Below, in pieces: positions 19,577 to 28,296 of a stretch of DNA of 64,000 nucleotides (the stretch's first letter is position 1; each line of letters begins with the position of its first letter). A program made the position numbers and the translations under genes. The notes beneath the pieces were generated by a model, which saw nothing but the letters and a program-made list of their open reading frames with translations, did not search any database and had not been told where the DNA came from. This stretch comes from Pseudomonas brassicacearum subsp. brassicacearum (lineage in GTDB: Bacteria > Pseudomonadota > Gammaproteobacteria > Pseudomonadales > Pseudomonadaceae): positions 525,829 through 589,828 of the forward strand of contig NZ_VZPJ01000002.1 in assembly GCF_008801605.1 (NCBI RefSeq). The letters are read 5' to 3'.

Positions 19577-21172
19577 TCATGGATTTTTCAGGCGTTCGGC
19601 CAGGGCCGTCGCCAATTGCGCGGTCAGCCCGTACACCGATAATTGCGGGTTGGCGCCGATACTGGTGGGGAACAGCGAGCCGTCATGGATCGACAGATTG
19701 CCCAGTTGGTGATGGCGGCCAAGGCTGTCGGTGACGGCGGTTTTCGGATCTTCACCCATGGCGCAACCGCCCATCACGTGGGCGCTGCCCAGGCGTGTGC
19801 GGTACAAGGCCAGGTCGAGTCCGTCGATCAGTGTGCGGGCTTCGGCCAGGGTCTTTACGTAGCGGGCATCGTTGTGCAAAGGCATGACCGCCTTGGCGCC
19901 GCCGGCAAACTGGATCTCGGCCATGCTGTGGAAGGCCCGGCGCAAGCCATCCCAGGCATACGGCGTAACGGGATAATCGAGCACGGGCGTGCCGTCGTTG
20001 CGCAATTGGACGCTGCCGCCGGGGCTGTCCGGATGAAAACCGTCGCGCAACAGCGCCAGCATGGCGTGGGTATGGGGCAGCCGGGACATGTGCAAGGCAT
20101 TCTCGGGGCCGAACCCGCCCAATAGCGTGGTGGCCAGGGCCGGGTGCAAGGGCGGGACTTCAAGCTTGTAGGACATTTTGCCGGTGGTGCCGTCCTGCCA
20201 TTGGAAATGATCCGAATAAATCGATTGCGGCGCGCCGTAGAACGGGTTGATGACCTCGTCGAATTGCCCGGCGGACATGTTCACCAAGTGCAGGAAGGTG
20301 CGCTTGCCCACGCGTTCGTGCGGGTCTGGCGCATCGGAGCGCAGCAGCAACGCGGGTGTATTGATGCCGCCGCCCGCCAGCACGTAATGCCGCGCCTTGA
20401 CGGTTATGCGCTGGCCGGTCGGTGCCACGCAACGTTCGTCCATGGCTTGGCACTCGAGGCCTATGACGGCATCGTTTTTGATTGTCAGACGCTCGGCCCG
20501 CGCCAGGTAAAGCAGCGCGCCGCCCTTGTCCAGGGTGGCCGGGATGGTGGTGACCAGCATCGACTGCTTGGCGTTGGTCGGGCAGCCCATGCCGCAATAG
20601 CCCAGGTTCCAGCAGCCGCGTACGTTGCGCGGGATGACGTGCCAGGCGTAGCCCAATTGTTCACAACCTTTGCGGATCACGTCGTTGTTGGCATTGGGCG
20701 GAATCAGCCACGGCGCCACGCCCAGGCGTTTTTCCATCTGCGCAAACCAGGGCAGCATTTCAGCGCGGCCGTGGCCTTTTACGTTGTGCTCGGCGGCCCA
20801 GTGGTCGAGGGTCTGGTCGGGCGTGCGGAAGCTGGAGGTCCAATTGATCAGCGTCGTGCCACCGACGGCCCGGCCCTGGAGAATGGTGATGGCGCCGTCC
20901 TTGCTCATGCGCCCGAGGCCTTCCTGATACAGGCTGCTGTAGGCCTGGTCTTCGAGCAGCGTGAAGTCATGACTGGTCTTGAGCGGACCTTCCTCGATCA
21001 GCAACACGCGGTAGCCTGCGGCGCTGAGAATTTCTGCAGTGGTGCCGCCGCCAGCACCGCTGCCGACGATGGCCACGTCCGCTTCCAGGGTCAGGTCCTG
21101 GGTCAGCTGCGCGCCGTTGTAGGTGGTCCAGCCACGGGCCAGGCCTTCGCGGAAGGGATCGGGTACGGGCAT
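19577..21172 (-). CDS. GMC-family FAD oxidoreductase
   Basis: A 531-residue flavoprotein that should oxidise an alcohol. The FAD-binding Rossmann motif VAIVGSGAGGGTTAEIL is near residue 33; GRAVGGTTLINWTSSFRTPD is the GMC signature region. A Cys-rich segment (NVRGCWNLGYCGMGCP) lies in the middle, and the C-terminal active-site region holds AHVMGGCAMGEDP and SIGANPQLSVYGL. It has no signal peptide of its own, but the gene upstream encodes a Tat-exported small protein. The pair resembles the large and small subunits of membrane-bound dehydrogenases, so export by hitch-hiking is possible (inference). P. aeruginosa PA0364 is the likely counterpart. Confidence 0.88.
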   Translation of the reverse strand: MPVPDPFREGLARGWTTYNGAQLTQDLTLEADVAIVGSGAGGGTTAEILSAAGYRVLLIEEGPLKTSHDFTLLEDQAYSSLYQEGLGRMSKDGAITILQGRAVGGTTLINWTSSFRTPDQTLDHWAAEHNVKGHGRAEMLPWFAQMEKRLGVAPWLIPPNANNDVIRKGCEQLGYAWHVIPRNVRGCWNLGYCGMGCPTNAKQSMLVTTIPATLDKGGALLYLARAERLTIKNDAVIGLECQAMDERCVAPTGQRITVKARHYVLAGGGINTPALLLRSDAPDPHERVGKRTFLHLVNMSAGQFDEVINPFYGAPQSIYSDHFQWQDGTTGKMSYKLEVPPLHPALATTLLGGFGPENALHMSRLPHTHAMLALLRDGFHPDSPGGSVQLRNDGTPVLDYPVTPYAWDGLRRAFHSMAEIQFAGGAKAVMPLHNDARYVKTLAEARTLIDGLDLALYRTRLGSAHVMGGCAMGEDPKTAVTDSLGRHHQLGNLSIHDGSLFPTSIGANPQLSVYGLTAQLATALAERLKNP

Positions 21173-21211
21173 GTTCAGGGCTCTCTTATTGTTATGAGTT
21201 TGCGGTACCCC

Positions 21212-21300
21212 TGTGGGAGCGAGCTTGCTCGCGATGGCATCGGATCATCAGCAACTGTATTGACTGACACACCGCAATCGCGAGCAAGCTCGCTCCCACA
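21212..21300. repeat. REP doublet inside an operon
   Basis: Arms TGTGGGAGCGAGCTTGCTCG at 21212 and the complement ending 21300. It sits between two genes on the same strand (the Tat-exported subunit and the GMC oxidoreductase), where hairpins in the mRNA could alter the ratio of the two products. Confidence 0.9.
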
Positions 21301-21315
21301 GGATCTCACTGGCGT

Positions 21316-21861
21316 TCAAATCTTGGGCGGTCCTGGATAGCCGCAATGCGCCCAGGCTTCGGATTGGGTGTACCAGGCCATCATCACCAGTTGCAGCAAT
21401 GAGCTATGGCCCTGTCGCAGCAGGTCCAGCGAGCTGTTTTCCCACCGCGCAAGGAACTGGCGGATGTCATCGGCGCTGGCGTTTTCCCACGAGCCCCAGA
21501 CACCGGTCAGCGGCCCGCGGGTAATGCCCAGCGTGAGCACGTCGAACAGCTGGCGTGTGAGCTTGAGCATGGCGGGGGACAGGTGGGCCAGGCTGCTGTC
21601 CAGGCTTCGCAGGGTCGCGTCAGTGGCGGCAGTAATCTGTCCGACGGCCACTGCGCCATCCAGCATCACGGGGATGACGCTGCGTAAAAATGGCAGGTCG
21701 CTGTCGCGCAGGGCCGCCAGGCCATTGGCCGGTTGGCTTGGCGAGCAACCGCTCAGGCTGGCGCCCACACCGACGGTGGCCAGGAAGGCGCTGGCGCCGA
21801 GGCTGAACTTCAGCAGGCCGCGCCGTGACAGCGCGGGTGTATCGGTGAGGCTTGGGTTCAT
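21316..21861 (-). CDS. Tat-exported small subunit, gluconate 2-dehydrogenase subunit 3-like
   Basis: A 181-residue protein. The N-terminus has the twin-arginine motif SRRGLLKF, a hydrophobic stretch and then GCSPS, so it may be a Tat-exported lipoprotein with the lipidated Cys in LSGCSP. The rest is mostly helical and Trp-rich near the end (LARWENSSL, MMAWYTQSEAW), like the small gamma subunit of flavin-dependent membrane dehydrogenases. It is encoded directly upstream of the GMC flavoprotein and 27 bases downstream of the aldehyde dehydrogenase, so all three form one operon. It probably escorts and anchors the flavoprotein. Confidence 0.8.
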   Translation of the reverse strand: MNPSLTDTPALSRRGLLKFSLGASAFLATVGVGASLSGCSPSQPANGLAALRDSDLPFLRSVIPVMLDGAVAVGQITAATDATLRSLDSSLAHLSPAMLKLTRQLFDVLTLGITRGPLTGVWGSWENASADDIRQFLARWENSSLDLLRQGHSSLLQLVMMAWYTQSEAWAHCGYPGPPKI

Positions 21862-21888
21862 TATTTTGATTACCCGGGAAGAGACGCG

Positions 21889-23319
21889 TCAGCGGACAAA
21901 CAGTTTCTGGATCAGTTTCTGCAAAGGCTTGCCGTAGGGCGGATAAATCAGCTTCGCGGCGTTGAATCGCTGTTTGGTCAGCACGCACTTGGCCTTGCTG
22001 AAGGTCAGGAAGCCCTCATGCCCGTGGTAATGCCCCATTCCCGAGGGACCAATGCCGCCAAACGGCAAGTCGTCCTGGGCGACATGCAGCAGCGTGTCGT
22101 TCAAGCAGACGCCTCCGGAATGGGTTTCGTGGAGCACGCGATTCTGTTCGGCCTTGTTGTAGCCGAAGTAGTAGAGCGCCAGCGGGCGGGGTCGCTGATT
22201 GATGTAGGCAAACGCCTGGTCCAGATGCTCGTAGGGCACGATGGGCAGCAACGGGCCGAAGATCTCGTCCTGCATGACGGTCATTTCATCGCTGACGTTG
22301 AGCAGCAGGCTGTGGGCCATGCGGCGGTCCTGGCCCTGGTCGAACAGTTCGATCAGCAGCGCGCCCTTGCTGGTGGCGTCGCTGATGTAGCCGTTGAGTC
22401 GCGCCAGCTGTCGTTCGTTGATGATTGCGGTGTAGTCCGGGTTGTTCGCCAGGGTCGGATAAAACCCGCGAACCGCCTCGCGATACGCCTCAACGAACTC
22501 GCCGACGCGATTCTGTGGCACCAGCACGTAGTCCGGGGCGACACAGGTTTGCCCTGCATTCAGGGTCTTGCCGAAAGCGATGCGTTCGGCGGCGTCCTTG
22601 AGCGGCACATCGGTCGACACGATGGCCGGCGACTTTCCACCCAGCTCGAGGGTGACCGGGGTCAGGTTTTCGGCAGCGGCGCGCATGACATGCTTGCCGA
22701 TGCTGGTGGCGCCGGTGAACAGCAGGTGATCGAAGGGCAGCTTGGAAAACGCCATGCCGACCTCAGCCTCGCCAAGCACCACGCAGACCAGGTCCTGGGG
22801 AAAGACCCGGGCCAGCAGTTGCTTGAGCAGCAAGCCGGTCGCCGGTGTCGATTCGCTGAGCTTGAGCATCACCCGGTTGCCCGCCGCCAGCGCTCCCGTC
22901 AGCGGCCCGATGGCCAGGAACAGCGGGTAGTTCCACGGAACGATGACCCCGACCACGCCCAGCGGCTGGTACACCACTTTGGCCGATGCCGGCTGGAAGG
23001 CCATGCCCACCTTGCGCCGGGAGGGTTTCATCCAACCCTGGAGATGTCGGCTGGCGTAATGGATCCCGTGCAGGCTCGGCATCAACTCGGCCAGCAGTGT
23101 TTCGTCGGCGCTGCGGTGGCTGAAATCCTGGCTGATGGCGTCGATCAAGGCTTGTCGTTCGTTGCTCAATACCTCGCGCAGTGCCTTGAGCCATTGTCGG
23201 CGCTGTTCGGCCGGGGGCATTGGATGGGCGGCGTAGGCCTGGCGCTGGGCATCGAAGAGCGACCGCAGCTCGTCCAGTTGTTGTTGAGACTCGTGCAGGT
23301 AGGCAACGTCGGCAGGCAT
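21889..23319 (-). CDS. calB: coniferyl-aldehyde-dehydrogenase-like enzyme
   Basis: A 476-residue class 3-like aldehyde dehydrogenase that oxidises aldehydes to acids with NAD(P). The catalytic Cys is in LNAGQTCVAPDYV, the general-base Glu in TLELGGKSPAIV, and cofactor binding lies at VIVPWNYPLFLAIGPL and FTGATSIGKHVM. The C-terminal hydrophobic tail (AAKLIYPPYGKPLQKLIQKL) is like membrane-associated family members. It is the first gene of a three-gene operon with the Tat subunit and GMC oxidoreductase, under the operator at 23352. The natural aldehyde is unknown; calB is by similarity, and a long-chain aldehyde is equally possible. Confidence 0.85.
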   Translation of the reverse strand: MPADVAYLHESQQQLDELRSLFDAQRQAYAAHPMPPAEQRRQWLKALREVLSNERQALIDAISQDFSHRSADETLLAELMPSLHGIHYASRHLQGWMKPSRRKVGMAFQPASAKVVYQPLGVVGVIVPWNYPLFLAIGPLTGALAAGNRVMLKLSESTPATGLLLKQLLARVFPQDLVCVVLGEAEVGMAFSKLPFDHLLFTGATSIGKHVMRAAAENLTPVTLELGGKSPAIVSTDVPLKDAAERIAFGKTLNAGQTCVAPDYVLVPQNRVGEFVEAYREAVRGFYPTLANNPDYTAIINERQLARLNGYISDATSKGALLIELFDQGQDRRMAHSLLLNVSDEMTVMQDEIFGPLLPIVPYEHLDQAFAYINQRPRPLALYYFGYNKAEQNRVLHETHSGGVCLNDTLLHVAQDDLPFGGIGPSGMGHYHGHEGFLTFSKAKCVLTKQRFNAAKLIYPPYGKPLQKLIQKLFVR

Positions 23320-23351
23320 CGTCGGGCACCGGATATTATTAGAGTGGATGT

Positions 23352-23375
23352 TTTCTAGAGCTTATACTCTAGAAA
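23352..23375. promoter_or_regulatory. TetR-type operator, perfect 9-6-9 inverted repeat
   Basis: TTTCTAGAG, spacer CTTATA, CTCTAGAAA, lying between calB and the divergent TetR gene. It covers the -10 and spacer of a good minus-strand promoter and also contains a plus-strand TATACT, so one bound repressor could block both genes. Confidence 0.82.
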
Positions 23376-23380
23376 GTCAA
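23352..23380 (-). promoter_or_regulatory. sigma-70 promoter for the calB operon
   Basis: On the minus strand, -35 TTGACT (23380-23375), a 17-base spacer and -10 TAGAAA (23357-23352). It lies 32 bases before the calB start codon and overlaps the operator. Confidence 0.65.
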
Positions 23381-23467
23381 TGGCATCCGTAACGGCGATG
23401 GGTTTTTCCTGTGACCGATAGGTCGTAAGATGCCGATCAATGCCTTCGTCGAATTAAAGCCCAAACC

Positions 23468-24139
23468 ATGGCCCCACGAATGAAAACCAGCGAGCGCATC
23501 GTGCAAAACAGCCTCGAGCTGTTCAACCAGCAAGGCGAGCGCAGCGTCAGCACCAACCACATTGCCGCCCACATGGACATGTCCCCAGGCAACCTCTATT
23601 ACCACTTCCCCAACAAGCAGGCGATCATCGCCGTGTTGTTCAGTGAATACGAGAACCTGGTGGACAGCTTCTTGCGCCCGCCCCAGGGCCGTGCGGCCAC
23701 GGTGGAGGACAAGCGCTTCTATTTGCAGGAGCTGCTGGCAGCCATGTGGCGCTACCGTTTCCTGCACCGGGACCTGGAACATCTGCTCGACAGCGATCCG
23801 GACCTTGCGGCGCGCTATCGACGGTTTTCCCAGCGCAGCCTGATCCACGGTACCGCGATTTATGAAGGCTTCGTTGCCGCCGGCATCCTGAAGATGGACC
23901 GGGTGCAGATCGAGTCCCTGACCCTCAATGCCTGGATCATCCTCACGTCCTGGGTGCGGTTCCTGTGCACCACGCGGGAAAACTTCAGCCACCTGAGCGA
24001 GCAGGCCATCAAGCGTGGCGTGTATCAGGTGCTGGTGTTGGAGGCCGGTTTCGTGACCGATCAGGCCCGCGAAGAAGTGGATGCACTGTTCAAAGAGTAT
24101 TACGTCCCCCTGGCCCAGACCCTGGAGGAAGGGCAGTAG
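23468..24139 (+). CDS. TetR-family regulator of the calB/GMC operon
   Basis: A 223-residue repressor-type protein. The N-terminal DNA-binding domain has the TetR HTH (RSVSTNHIAAHMDMSPGNLY followed by YHFPNKQAI). The C-terminal ligand domain is helical and carries the DUF-like PaaX-free pattern seen in the fluorescent pseudomonad orthologue of PA0367. It is divergent from calB with 148 bases between the starts, and the perfect inverted repeat at 23352-23375 lies in that gap. It therefore probably represses the aldehyde/alcohol oxidation operon and itself, released by a substrate. The rhodanese gene follows on the same strand. Confidence 0.88.
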   Translation: MAPRMKTSERIVQNSLELFNQQGERSVSTNHIAAHMDMSPGNLYYHFPNKQAIIAVLFSEYENLVDSFLRPPQGRAATVEDKRFYLQELLAAMWRYRFLHRDLEHLLDSDPDLAARYRRFSQRSLIHGTAIYEGFVAAGILKMDRVQIESLTLNAWIILTSWVRFLCTTRENFSHLSEQAIKRGVYQVLVLEAGFVTDQAREEVDALFKEYYVPLAQTLEEGQ

Positions 24140-24172
24140 GACCGATCCCCGACTTAGCCACAGGAGCTCATC

Positions 24173-25027
24173 ATGCCCATTGCGCGACTCATCAGCCCTC
24201 AAGCCCTCGAACAGCGGCGATCACAGCCTGGGCTGGTCATCCTCGATTGCCGTTTTGCCCTGGAAGACCCCGATTACGGTCAGCGCAGTTATGCCGAGGG
24301 CCACATCGCCGGTGCAGCGTTCGCGGACCTTGAGCGCGACCTGAGCGGGCCGGTGACCAAAGGTGTGACCGGACGTCATCCGCTGCCGGAGTCGGGGGCA
24401 TTGATCGAGCGCCTCAAGGCCTGGGGGATCGATAACGATAGCGATGTCGTGCTGTACGACGACGGCCCCGGCGCCTATGCCGCGCGGGCCTGGTGGTTGC
24501 TGGCCTGGCTGGGCAAGCGCGATGGCGTGTACATCCTCGACGGCGGGCTCAAGGCCTGGCACGCCGCTGGCTTGCCTTTGAGCCTGGATCCGCCGCAGAA
24601 CAGTCGCGGGACCTTCAGCGGGGCACCGGATGCGAGCTTGGTGCTCAGCGCCCAAGCGCTGCACCAACGCCTTGGCCAAGCGGACATGACCCTGCTGGAT
24701 GCCCGGGCGTTGCCGCGTTTCAAAGGTGAAGTCGAGCCCATCGACCCGATAGCCGGGCATATCCCGGGCGCCCAGTGCGCGGCGTTCACCGACAACCTGG
24801 GCGCCGATGGCCGCTTCTTGCCGGCCGATCAGCTCAAGCAGCGCTTCGCCGAAAAACTGGGCGAGCGCTCGCCCACTGACCTGGTGGCCTATTGCGGCTC
24901 AGGCGTGACGGCGTGTCATAACCTGTTTGCCTTGTGCCTGGCAGGCTACCCGTTGGGGCGGCTGTATGCTGGCTCGTGGAGTGAGTGGATCAATGATCCC
25001 CAGCGGGGCGTGGCGAAGGGCGAATAA
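24173..25027 (+). CDS. sseA: two-domain sulfurtransferase (SseA-type rhodanese)
   Basis: A 284-residue protein with two rhodanese domains. The N-terminal domain is inactive (DDGPGAYAARAWW in place of a Cys loop). The C-terminal domain has VAYCGSGVTACHN, whose CGSGVT loop is typical of 3-mercaptopyruvate sulfurtransferases rather than thiosulfate enzymes (CRxGxT). The LLDARALPRFKGEVEPID CRS-type segment starts the second domain. AGGAG precedes the ATG. It lies 33 bases after the TetR gene on the same strand; a functional link is not evident. Confidence 0.88.
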   Translation: MPIARLISPQALEQRRSQPGLVILDCRFALEDPDYGQRSYAEGHIAGAAFADLERDLSGPVTKGVTGRHPLPESGALIERLKAWGIDNDSDVVLYDDGPGAYAARAWWLLAWLGKRDGVYILDGGLKAWHAAGLPLSLDPPQNSRGTFSGAPDASLVLSAQALHQRLGQADMTLLDARALPRFKGEVEPIDPIAGHIPGAQCAAFTDNLGADGRFLPADQLKQRFAEKLGERSPTDLVAYCGSGVTACHNLFALCLAGYPLGRLYAGSWSEWINDPQRGVAKGE

Positions 25028-25044
25028 CAAACACCCGGAACCAA

Positions 25045-25133
25045 TGTGGGAGCGGGCTTGCTCGCGAAGACGGTGTGACAGTCAACTTCAATGTTGCTGA
25101 CCCACCGCTATCGCGAGCAAGCTAGCTCCCACA
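25045..25133. repeat. REP doublet between convergent genes
   Basis: Arms TGTGGGAGCGGGCTTGCTCG at 25045 and CGAGCAAGCTAGCTCCCACA ending 25133. Each arm carries its own single-base change (GCGGGC on the left, GCTAGC on the right), so this copy is decaying. Confidence 0.88.
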
Positions 25134-25164
25134 GGGGATGTGTATTGGTCATGAACCATCACGC

Positions 25165-26166
25165 TCAGTCGTGCGCCAGGTTGGCCAGCCAATCGGGAAT
25201 CCGCCGCTCCAGGTAGTACCCCGGGCGCCGCAGGGTTCCGTCGACAAACCCCACATGCCCGCCCTGGGCGTGCAGTTCAATCCGGGTCGAGGCGGATAAT
25301 TCGCCCGGCTCTGGCAGGCTGTGAGGAAACACAAAAGGATCGTCGGCGGCCTGGATAACCAGGGTCGGCGTGCTGATACCGGCCATGAAATAACGGCTGG
25401 AGGCACGGCGGTAGTAATCCGCTGCATCGGAGAACCCGTGCAGCGGCGCGGTCACCCGGCCGTCAAAGTCCCAGAAGGTGCGCATGTTTTCCAACGGGCC
25501 AAGCGCCGCGAGAGTCGCCAGGCCTTCGTGGCGTCCGTCGTGCTGGAACTGGCGTTGCTTGTTGCGCACATAGGCCACGAGCTGGCGCATGAAATGCGCC
25601 TGGTAGAACCTGGAGAATCCCTGGCCGATGCGATCGGCACACTGGTCGAGGCGAAACGGCACCGAGACCGCCACCGCCCCTTGCAACTGGCTGTCGCGGC
25701 CGGTTTCCCCCAAGTGCTTGAGCAGCACATTGCCGCCCAGTGAATAACCCACCGCAAACAGCGGCGCCAAGGGCCGGCGGGCGCGCAAGTGAGCGATGGC
25801 GGCGGCCAGGTCTTCGCTGACGCCCGAGTGGTAGCTGCGGGGCAGAAGGTTCGGCTCACCCGAGCAGCCACGCCAGTTCAAGGCCGCACTGGCCCAGCCC
25901 TGGCGACCGAGCGCTTGCTGCAGCCCGGCCACGTAAGGCGAGTTGGAAGAACCGGTCAGCCCGTGCAGCACCAGCACCAGTGGTGCCTCGGCGCTGTGGG
26001 GGCCGTGCCAGTCAAGGTCGAGGAAATCACCGTCCTCCAGCCACAAGCGCTCGCGTTGGCGCTCGATGTGGGTGGTCTGGCGCCATAACGGGCCCCACAG
26101 GGTTTGCAAGTGCGGGTTGCCAAGGCCCGGGGCAGGGACGAAACGCTCAGATGCGGCGGACATCAT
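25165..26166 (-). CDS. alpha/beta hydrolase, YheT type
   Basis: A 333-residue hydrolase of the YheT family. Motifs: N-terminal GNPHLQTLWGPL, oxyanion LVLHGLTGSSNSPY, the WRGCSGEPN segment, the nucleophile GYSLGGNVLLKHL, the late Asp in IQAADDPFV and the His in AQGGHVGFVDG. Family members are esterase-like, but the natural substrate is unknown. Two adjacent ATG codons (26166 and 26163) are possible starts. It lies 28 bases after rsmD on the same strand, as the last gene of the M16-rsmD group. Confidence 0.85.
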   Translation of the reverse strand: MMSAASERFVPAPGLGNPHLQTLWGPLWRQTTHIERQRERLWLEDGDFLDLDWHGPHSAEAPLVLVLHGLTGSSNSPYVAGLQQALGRQGWASAALNWRGCSGEPNLLPRSYHSGVSEDLAAAIAHLRARRPLAPLFAVGYSLGGNVLLKHLGETGRDSQLQGAVAVSVPFRLDQCADRIGQGFSRFYQAHFMRQLVAYVRNKQRQFQHDGRHEGLATLAALGPLENMRTFWDFDGRVTAPLHGFSDAADYYRRASSRYFMAGISTPTLVIQAADDPFVFPHSLPEPGELSASTRIELHAQGGHVGFVDGTLRRPGYYLERRIPDWLANLAHD

Positions 26167-26194
26167 TATTATTCTCGATGCACTGGTCAGCCGT

Positions 26195-26806
26195 TCAGTC
26201 AATGTCCTTTGCCAAACGCTGCCACAACGCGTAATACACCCGTCCGGATTTCTGCTCGCGATGCAAGCGCCAATTGCCCGGCAAGCCCAGGGTGGACGGG
26301 GCGGTTTCGCTTTCAGTGTAGACCCAGGCATCCTCGGACAACCACTGACGTTCCTCGAGCAAGGCGCAGACCGTCGGCAACAGGTTCTGGTTGAAAGGTG
26401 GGTCGAGGAACACCAGGTCGAAAGGTGTCGCCGGTTGGCTGTCCAGGTAGCGCAGTGCGTCGGCGGTCTGCACCTGGCCGACGGTGCAGCGCAGGGTGCC
26501 CAAGTGTTCTTTCAGGCTGGAGACCGCCAGGTTGCTGGCGTCCAGCGCCTGGCCCATGGCGGCGCCACGGGACAGGGCCTCGAGAAACAGCGCGCCGCTG
26601 CCGGCGAACGGGTCGAGCACCCGGGCACCCGCTACGTAGGGTGCGAGCCAGTTGAACAGGGTTTCGCGCACGCGGTCGGGAGTGGGGCGCAGGCCCGGGG
26701 CGTCAGGGAAGCTCAAGCGCCGGCTACGCCATTCGCCGCCGATGATGCGCAACTGGTTCACACCGTTGTGCACGGGTTTCTTGCTGGAATTCGATGGGCG
26801 GGCCAT
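26195..26806 (-). CDS. rsmD: 16S rRNA m2G966 methyltransferase
   Basis: A 203-residue SAM-dependent methyltransferase that modifies G966 of 16S rRNA. Features are RIIGGEWRSRRL, RPTPDRVRETLFNWL, motif I VLDPFAGSGALFLEAL and the catalytic DPPF in LVFLDPPFNQNL. Its start codon overlaps the stop of the second M16 gene by one base (TAATGG arrangement), so translation is probably coupled. The position next to the ftsYEX block is conserved in proteobacteria. Confidence 0.95.
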   Translation of the reverse strand: MARPSNSSKKPVHNGVNQLRIIGGEWRSRRLSFPDAPGLRPTPDRVRETLFNWLAPYVAGARVLDPFAGSGALFLEALSRGAAMGQALDASNLAVSSLKEHLGTLRCTVGQVQTADALRYLDSQPATPFDLVFLDPPFNQNLLPTVCALLEERQWLSEDAWVYTESETAPSTLGLPGNWRLHREQKSGRVYYALWQRLAKDID

Positions 26807-28296
26807 TAGTGCTCCGGAACCCCGAGCGGCTGCTCGGCAGGTTTGTCAGTGGGGGGCGGCAGCGGTTTTTGCGGCACGCTCGGGCCGGCGGTGACGATGA
26901 CCATTTTGTCGGTGCTCAGGTGCTTGTTCAGTGCGGCCTTGACCTGCTCGACGGTCAGTTCCTGGGACTGACGCATGAAGTCCTCCAGGTAGCTCAGCGG
27001 CAAGTCATAGAAACCCATGGCGCCGAGCTGGCTGACGATGTCGGCATTGCTGGCGGTGGACAGCGGGAAACTGCCGGCCAACTCACGCTTGGCATCATCG
27101 AGTTCTTTCTGGGTGGGACCATTCTTGAGGTAGTCGGCGAACACGTCCTGCACCAGTTTCAAGGTGCCTTCGCTCATTTCCGCACGGGTTTGCAGATTGA
27201 TCATGAACGGGCCGCGGGCTTGCATCGCCGTGAAACCAGAGTACACGCCGTAGGTCAGGCCGCGCTTTTCCCGAACCTCGGTCATCAGCCGAGTACCGAA
27301 GCCGCCACCGCCGAGGATCTGGTTGCCCAGGGACACGGCGGCATAGTCCGGATCGTCGCGGTCGATGCCCAGTTGCGCGAGCATCAGGTTGGTCTGCTTG
27401 GACGGGAATTCGATGTGGCCAATGCTCGCCTTGGGTTCCACCGGTGGCGGGGTTTTCGCCAGCGCCGGGCCTTTGGGCAGCGCGGCGGACACCTGGTTGG
27501 CAACCGCTTCGGCTTCGGCGCGGGACAAATCCCCCACCAGCGCGATCACTGCGTTGCCGGCGGCATAGGCCTTGGCGTGGAACGCCCGGGCCTGGGCCAG
27601 GGTGATTGGCGGAATGCTGTCGGCGGTGCCGTCGCTGGAGTGGGCATAAGGATGATCGCCGTACAAGCGCTTCATCAGTTCCAGTCCGGCCAGTTTGCCT
27701 GGGTTCTGTTTCTGGTATTCGAAACCGGCGAGCATCTGGTTCTTGATGCGGGCGAAGGAGTCGGCAGGGAAGGTCGGTTTGCCGACGACCTCGGCGAACA
27801 GCTTCAATGCCGGCTCACGCTTGTCGGCTGCGCTGAGGCTGCGCAGGGACGCCACGGCCATGTCCCGGTAGGCGCCGTTACCGAAATCGGCACCGAGGCT
27901 TTCGAAGCCTTGGGCAATGGCGCTGACGTCCTTGCCGGCCACGCCCTCGTTGAGCATGGCGTTGGTCAGCAGTGCGAGGCCGGGAGCGTCGCCGTCCTGG
28001 CTGCTGCCGGCGGCGAAGGTCAGGCGCAGGTCGAACATTGGCAATTCGCGGGCTTCGACGAACAGCACCTTGGCGCCGTCGGCGGTTTTCCAGGTTTGCA
28101 CGTCGAGCTGGCGGTGGCTGGGGGCTTTACCGTCCAGTTCCGCCAATGATTGCAGCTTGTTGCCGGACTTGGCGTTATCCAATGCCTGGCTGGCGGTGAC
28201 GTCGGTGGTCGGCGACAGATAGAACGCCAGGGAGCCGGCCAGGGCGATGAGCGCCAGGCCGATCAATACCGGGCGCCGTGATTTGCGCTCACTCAT
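26806..28296 (-). CDS. M16 peptidase homologue lacking the zinc motif
   Basis: A 496-residue periplasmic or membrane-anchored M16-family protein. A single N-terminal membrane segment (RRPVLIGLALIALAGSLAFYL) is followed by two M16-type domains. The place of the metal motif HxxEH reads APGLALLTNAML, so it should have no protease activity. The C-terminal domain has the R/Y pair region (TEVREKRGLTYGVYSGF) needed for substrate binding. It overlaps the active M16 gene by 8 bases, so the two probably form an active/inactive heterodimer as in mitochondrial and PqqG-type pairs. The C-terminal tail is Pro-rich. Confidence 0.88.
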   Translation of the reverse strand: MSERKSRRPVLIGLALIALAGSLAFYLSPTTDVTASQALDNAKSGNKLQSLAELDGKAPSHRQLDVQTWKTADGAKVLFVEARELPMFDLRLTFAAGSSQDGDAPGLALLTNAMLNEGVAGKDVSAIAQGFESLGADFGNGAYRDMAVASLRSLSAADKREPALKLFAEVVGKPTFPADSFARIKNQMLAGFEYQKQNPGKLAGLELMKRLYGDHPYAHSSDGTADSIPPITLAQARAFHAKAYAAGNAVIALVGDLSRAEAEAVANQVSAALPKGPALAKTPPPVEPKASIGHIEFPSKQTNLMLAQLGIDRDDPDYAAVSLGNQILGGGGFGTRLMTEVREKRGLTYGVYSGFTAMQARGPFMINLQTRAEMSEGTLKLVQDVFADYLKNGPTQKELDDAKRELAGSFPLSTASNADIVSQLGAMGFYDLPLSYLEDFMRQSQELTVEQVKAALNKHLSTDKMVIVTAGPSVPQKPLPPPTDKPAEQPLGVPEH

